Below are positions 4,687 to 6,729 of a stretch of 6,729 bases of DNA, piece by piece (position 1 is the stretch's first letter; every line of letters begins with the position of its first letter). A model generated the notes under the pieces. That model made no database searches and was not told the DNA's origin. It worked only from the letters and a program-made list of their open reading frames with translations. A program made the translations under genes and the position numbers. Origin of the DNA: an uncultured Spirochaetales bacterium (GTDB taxonomy: Bacteria > UBP6 > UBA1177); NCBI GenBank assembly GCA_902780365.1, contig CACZFE010000095.1:1-6729 (forward strand). The letters are read 5' to 3'.

Positions 4687-6729
4687 AGCAAAAAGAAGTC
4701 GCACGACTATGAAGAGCGTGTCTCAAAGAAGATTTCCGCGGAAGAAGGCGGAACGGTGGAAAGTTCCGACGGAAAGACATCTGTCGAGATCCCGGCAGGA
4801 GCGCTGGACGGCACCACGACGATCACGATGACGATTTACGATGCGGCCGTTTTCCCGAGTGATGAAGGCGAAAAAATCGTGAGTAAGGTGGTCGAATTCG
4901 AACCGTCAGGCACAATTTTCAAAAAACCGATAATAATTACGATGGCAGCGGAAGATGCTTTTGAAAAGAAAATTCTGACCGCAGCGGTTTTCAAAGAGGC
5001 AGAAGGCAGATGGAGCTATGAGGAGCACGGTACTTATGCGGTCCTTGCCGGAAGGGAAGCCGGCGGAGACCCGATAATGCAGAGTGCGGGCGGAGACCCG
5101 ATAATGCTGAACGCGGCGGGAGATCCGATAATGATGAGTGCTGGCGGAGACCCGATAATGATGAGTGCGGCGGGTGATCCTATCATGCTTGCATCAGCAG
5201 GAGATCCGATAATGCAGAATGCGGCAGGAGACCCGATCATGAATGCAGCTGCAGGAGACCCGATCATGATGACGACGGGACACTTCACGGCTTATACTTT
5301 CATCGTGCTTGATCCGGCAGAAGATAACGAAGTTTCTGATCTTAGCGATACAGGTGTTTTGGAACCGGAAGACGATACCGACACGGCAGGACCTGACGAT
5401 GACGAACCAGTCGATGACGGCGATACTGACACCGCTGAACCTGACGGTGACACGGAACCTGCTGACGACGATATCGTTCCCGAACCGGAAGCAGTTTATT
5501 CCAAAGTCCTCTGCACCGGCAAAAGCATCTGCAATGACAACAAAAATCAGATCCTGTGTCCGGAAGAAGGAGAAGATTTTTACGGTCAGGATGCACAGTA
5601 TGCCGCAAGAAAAGGATGCGTTCCTCACAGTTACACCGAACTTCTGAAACCGGAAGAAGAAGTGGGAGTCTACTATATAAATCAGGTGCATGACAACGTT
5701 ACGGGACTTATATGGATTATTGATCCGAAAGAGCGGAGGTTATCGGAACTGAAACAGGCGGATGATCTATGCAGTGAAGAATATGCTTCCATAGAGGGCG
5801 ACTGGAGGCTTCCGACGAGGAAAGAGGCGATGAGCCTTGCCGACCATAGCATCCTTTACGATTATCTGATCGATCAGACCTATTTTACGTATCTCAGCAA
5901 TATATGGACAGCGGAAAAACTTGTTTACGATACAGAAAATGGAACAGTGTACGGACCTTCTGATGATACTCACATGGCGCTTCTGTGGTGCGTAAGCGGT
6001 GAAGAATACGGCAAAGTCGATGAAGAGATGTATGAAGTATTCGGCGAAGGGAGTGAAAAAGTTGTTTTTGATTCTTCAACGAATCTTTTCTGGCAGAAGG
6101 AATACGCAGAAAACAAAACATGGAAAGATGCTCTTTCCTACTGTGAAAACCTTGAATACGCAGGGAAGGGCGACTGGAGGCTTCCCAATAAAAACGAACT
6201 CATGACGCTTCTTGACTTATCAAAAGAGGAAGAACCTTTCTCGTCTTTCCCGGATATGCCTGCAGACGGATTCTGGAGTTCGACGGCTTATGATTATTAT
6301 GACAGTTACAATAATGTCTTGTCAGACGGATACGCATGGATGGTCTATTTCAAAGGGGGTTTTGTTGAATATATTCCGTTATATATAGATGAGGAAGAGG
6401 TCGAACATTATCCGTTCCAGACAGAACCCGGAAATGCGCTGTTGTCTGTCCGTTGCGTAAGGAGCGATCTCGATGAAAAAGAGGAGATCCCGGAGTGTGA
6501 TGAAACCGGCATAGGACCGTGCAGAGACGCAAACGGCACGATCTGGTCGTCCAGGCTCTATCCTGAAATCTTTGCAGGTTACCCCCGGATATTCATAGGG
6601 GAAAATGTTTATTCCTATTTGCTTGCGGAAATGTGCCGGTATCTGAACGAAAACGGTTCCAACAAGTGGAGACTTCCGACGATAGACGAGATCCGCAATA
6701 CAGTTACGACTGACAAACTCAAAGCCGGC
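4630..6729 (+). CDS. Lipoprotein with ZU5-like domain, GDPIM nonapeptide repeats and Lcl/DUF1566 modules (3' end cut by window edge)
   Basis: 700 codons are open to the right edge without a stop. A lipoprotein signal ends in AVSC with Cys19 and Ser at +2, pointing to the outer membrane. Residues 40-135 look like a ZU5-type beta domain: GGTV (40-43), VEIPAGAL (52-59), a strand rich in TITMTI, and GRW (127-129). Eight nonapeptides with core GDPIM follow at 144-215, and then HFTAYTFIVL (218-227), which resembles the usual last strand of such domains. Residues 228-288 form an acidic Asp/Glu/Pro/Thr linker. A four-Cys module spans 295-330. Two Lcl/DUF1566 modules (about 354-456 and 477-611) carry DWRLP at 391-395 and 515-519 and paired Cys (381/454, 505/609). 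A third, variant module starts near 623 with WRLPTIDEIR (680-689) and is truncated. A surface binding role is inferred from the domains; the substrate is unknown. It is divergent from the related 947-residue protein. Confidence 0.92.
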   Translation, partial: MKRVFCLIMVFAAVFAVSCSKKKSHDYEERVSKKISAEEGGTVESSDGKTSVEIPAGALDGTTTITMTIYDAAVFPSDEGEKIVSKVVEFEPSGTIFKKPIIITMAAEDAFEKKILTAAVFKEAEGRWSYEEHGTYAVLAGREAGGDPIMQSAGGDPIMLNAAGDPIMMSAGGDPIMMSAAGDPIMLASAGDPIMQNAAGDPIMNAAAGDPIMMTTGHFTAYTFIVLDPAEDNEVSDLSDTGVLEPEDDTDTAGPDDDEPVDDGDTDTAEPDGDTEPADDDIVPEPEAVYSKVLCTGKSICNDNKNQILCPEEGEDFYGQDAQYAARKGCVPHSYTELLKPEEEVGVYYINQVHDNVTGLIWIIDPKERRLSELKQADDLCSEEYASIEGDWRLPTRKEAMSLADHSILYDYLIDQTYFTYLSNIWTAEKLVYDTENGTVYGPSDDTHMALLWCVSGEEYGKVDEEMYEVFGEGSEKVVFDSSTNLFWQKEYAENKTWKDALSYCENLEYAGKGDWRLPNKNELMTLLDLSKEEEPFSSFPDMPADGFWSSTAYDYYDSYNNVLSDGYAWMVYFKGGFVEYIPLYIDEEEVEHYPFQTEPGNALLSVRCVRSDLDEKEEIPECDETGIGPCRDANGTIWSSRLYPEIFAGYPRIFIGENVYSYLLAEMCRYLNENGSNKWRLPTIDEIRNTVTTDKLKAG
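5059..5274 (+). repeat. Eight tandem 27-nt repeats encoding the nonapeptide A-[AG]-G-D-P-I-M-x-x
   Basis: Eight units of exactly 27 nt span residues 144-215. GDPIM occurs at 146, 155, 164, 173, 182, 191, 200 and 209, without a period break. Positions 8 and 9 vary (QS, LN, MS, MS, LA, QN, NA, MT). The core is invariant in protein, but its codons differ between copies: GAC or GAT, CCG or CCT, ATA or ATC. This points to selection on the peptide. Units 1, 2 and 4 share the same core codons, suggesting some recent duplication. The array holds 11 Met and no Cys or aromatic residue. Confidence 0.95.
5512..5619 (+). repeat. Four-Cys CTG/FGQD module, copy 3 (in the plus-strand lipoprotein)
   Basis: Residues 295-330 have spacing C-x5-C-x8-C-x19-C with CTGK, CND, CP and FYGQDAQYA. 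The nonapeptide FYGQDAQYA is identical to copy 2 although the gene lies on the opposite strand. Here it follows the acidic linker directly, without EGF-like modules, and again precedes an Lcl pair. Confidence 0.75.

Noticed and set aside
5059..5274. CRISPR-like array
   Set aside because: The 27-nt units abut directly without spacers and lie in frame within a coding sequence.
5034..5288. 84-codon minus-strand open frame with IIGSP repeats
   Set aside because: This is the antisense reading of the 27-nt repeat array; its regularity is inherited from the plus-strand GDPIM repeats.
5194..5691. 165-codon minus-strand open frame
   Set aside because: It is antisense to the acidic linker and four-Cys module of the plus-strand lipoprotein, which has a clear start, signal peptide and domain sequence.
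5796..6185. 18-nt identical repeat (5796-5813 and 6168-6185)
   Set aside because: Both copies encode the conserved GDWRLP core of Lcl modules, so protein conservation and shared ancestry explain it without a separate DNA element.

Overview
The window holds three protein-coding genes and two short intergenic gaps; no RNA gene, CRISPR array or insertion sequence was recognised. An oxygen-sensitive ferredoxin-linked 2-oxoacid oxidoreductase (IorA type), two long acidic lipoproteins and AT-rich gaps around mid-GC genes suggest a Gram-negative strict anaerobe. Arrays of Lcl/DUF1566 modules behind Asp/Thr/Pro-rich linkers recall uncultured Myxococcota or deltaproteobacterium-like genomes from gut or sludge. 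That placement rests on memory of protein style and is low confidence.

Layout. (1) Positions 1-1518, minus strand: 506 codons of iorA, the indolepyruvate:ferredoxin oxidoreductase alpha subunit, cut by the left edge before its expected C-terminal ferredoxin domain. (2) Positions 1519-1616: 98-nt gap with a promoter-like element and the iorA ribosome binding site. (3) Positions 1617-4460, minus strand: a complete 947-residue secreted, probably lipid-anchored, cysteine-rich protein. It has an acidic linker, four complete six-Cys EGF-like modules, two four-Cys 'CTG...FYGQDAQYA' modules and four Lcl/DUF1566 modules; its C-terminal third largely repeats its middle third. (4) Positions 4461-4629: 169-nt divergent intergenic region. 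(5) Positions 4630-6729, plus strand: 700 codons of a second lipoprotein, cut by the right edge. It has a ZU5-like beta domain interrupted by eight perfect-period nonapeptide repeats (core GDPIM), an acidic linker, the same four-Cys module, two Lcl modules and the start of a third.

How they fit together. The two lipoproteins are divergent, share domain types and the same unnamed four-Cys module, and are plausibly surface-displayed binding proteins or adhesins made from a shared parts kit. The binding role is inferred from the Legionella Lcl C-terminal domain; no ligand can be read from the sequence. IorA is cytoplasmic amino-acid fermentation metabolism and appears to be a neighbour without functional connection. 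iorA and the 947-residue gene are each preceded by the same 15-nt AAAAAATTTGACCAT element, so iorA probably has its own promoter. The most unusual feature is the GDPIM nonapeptide array and its position inside the ZU5-like domain.
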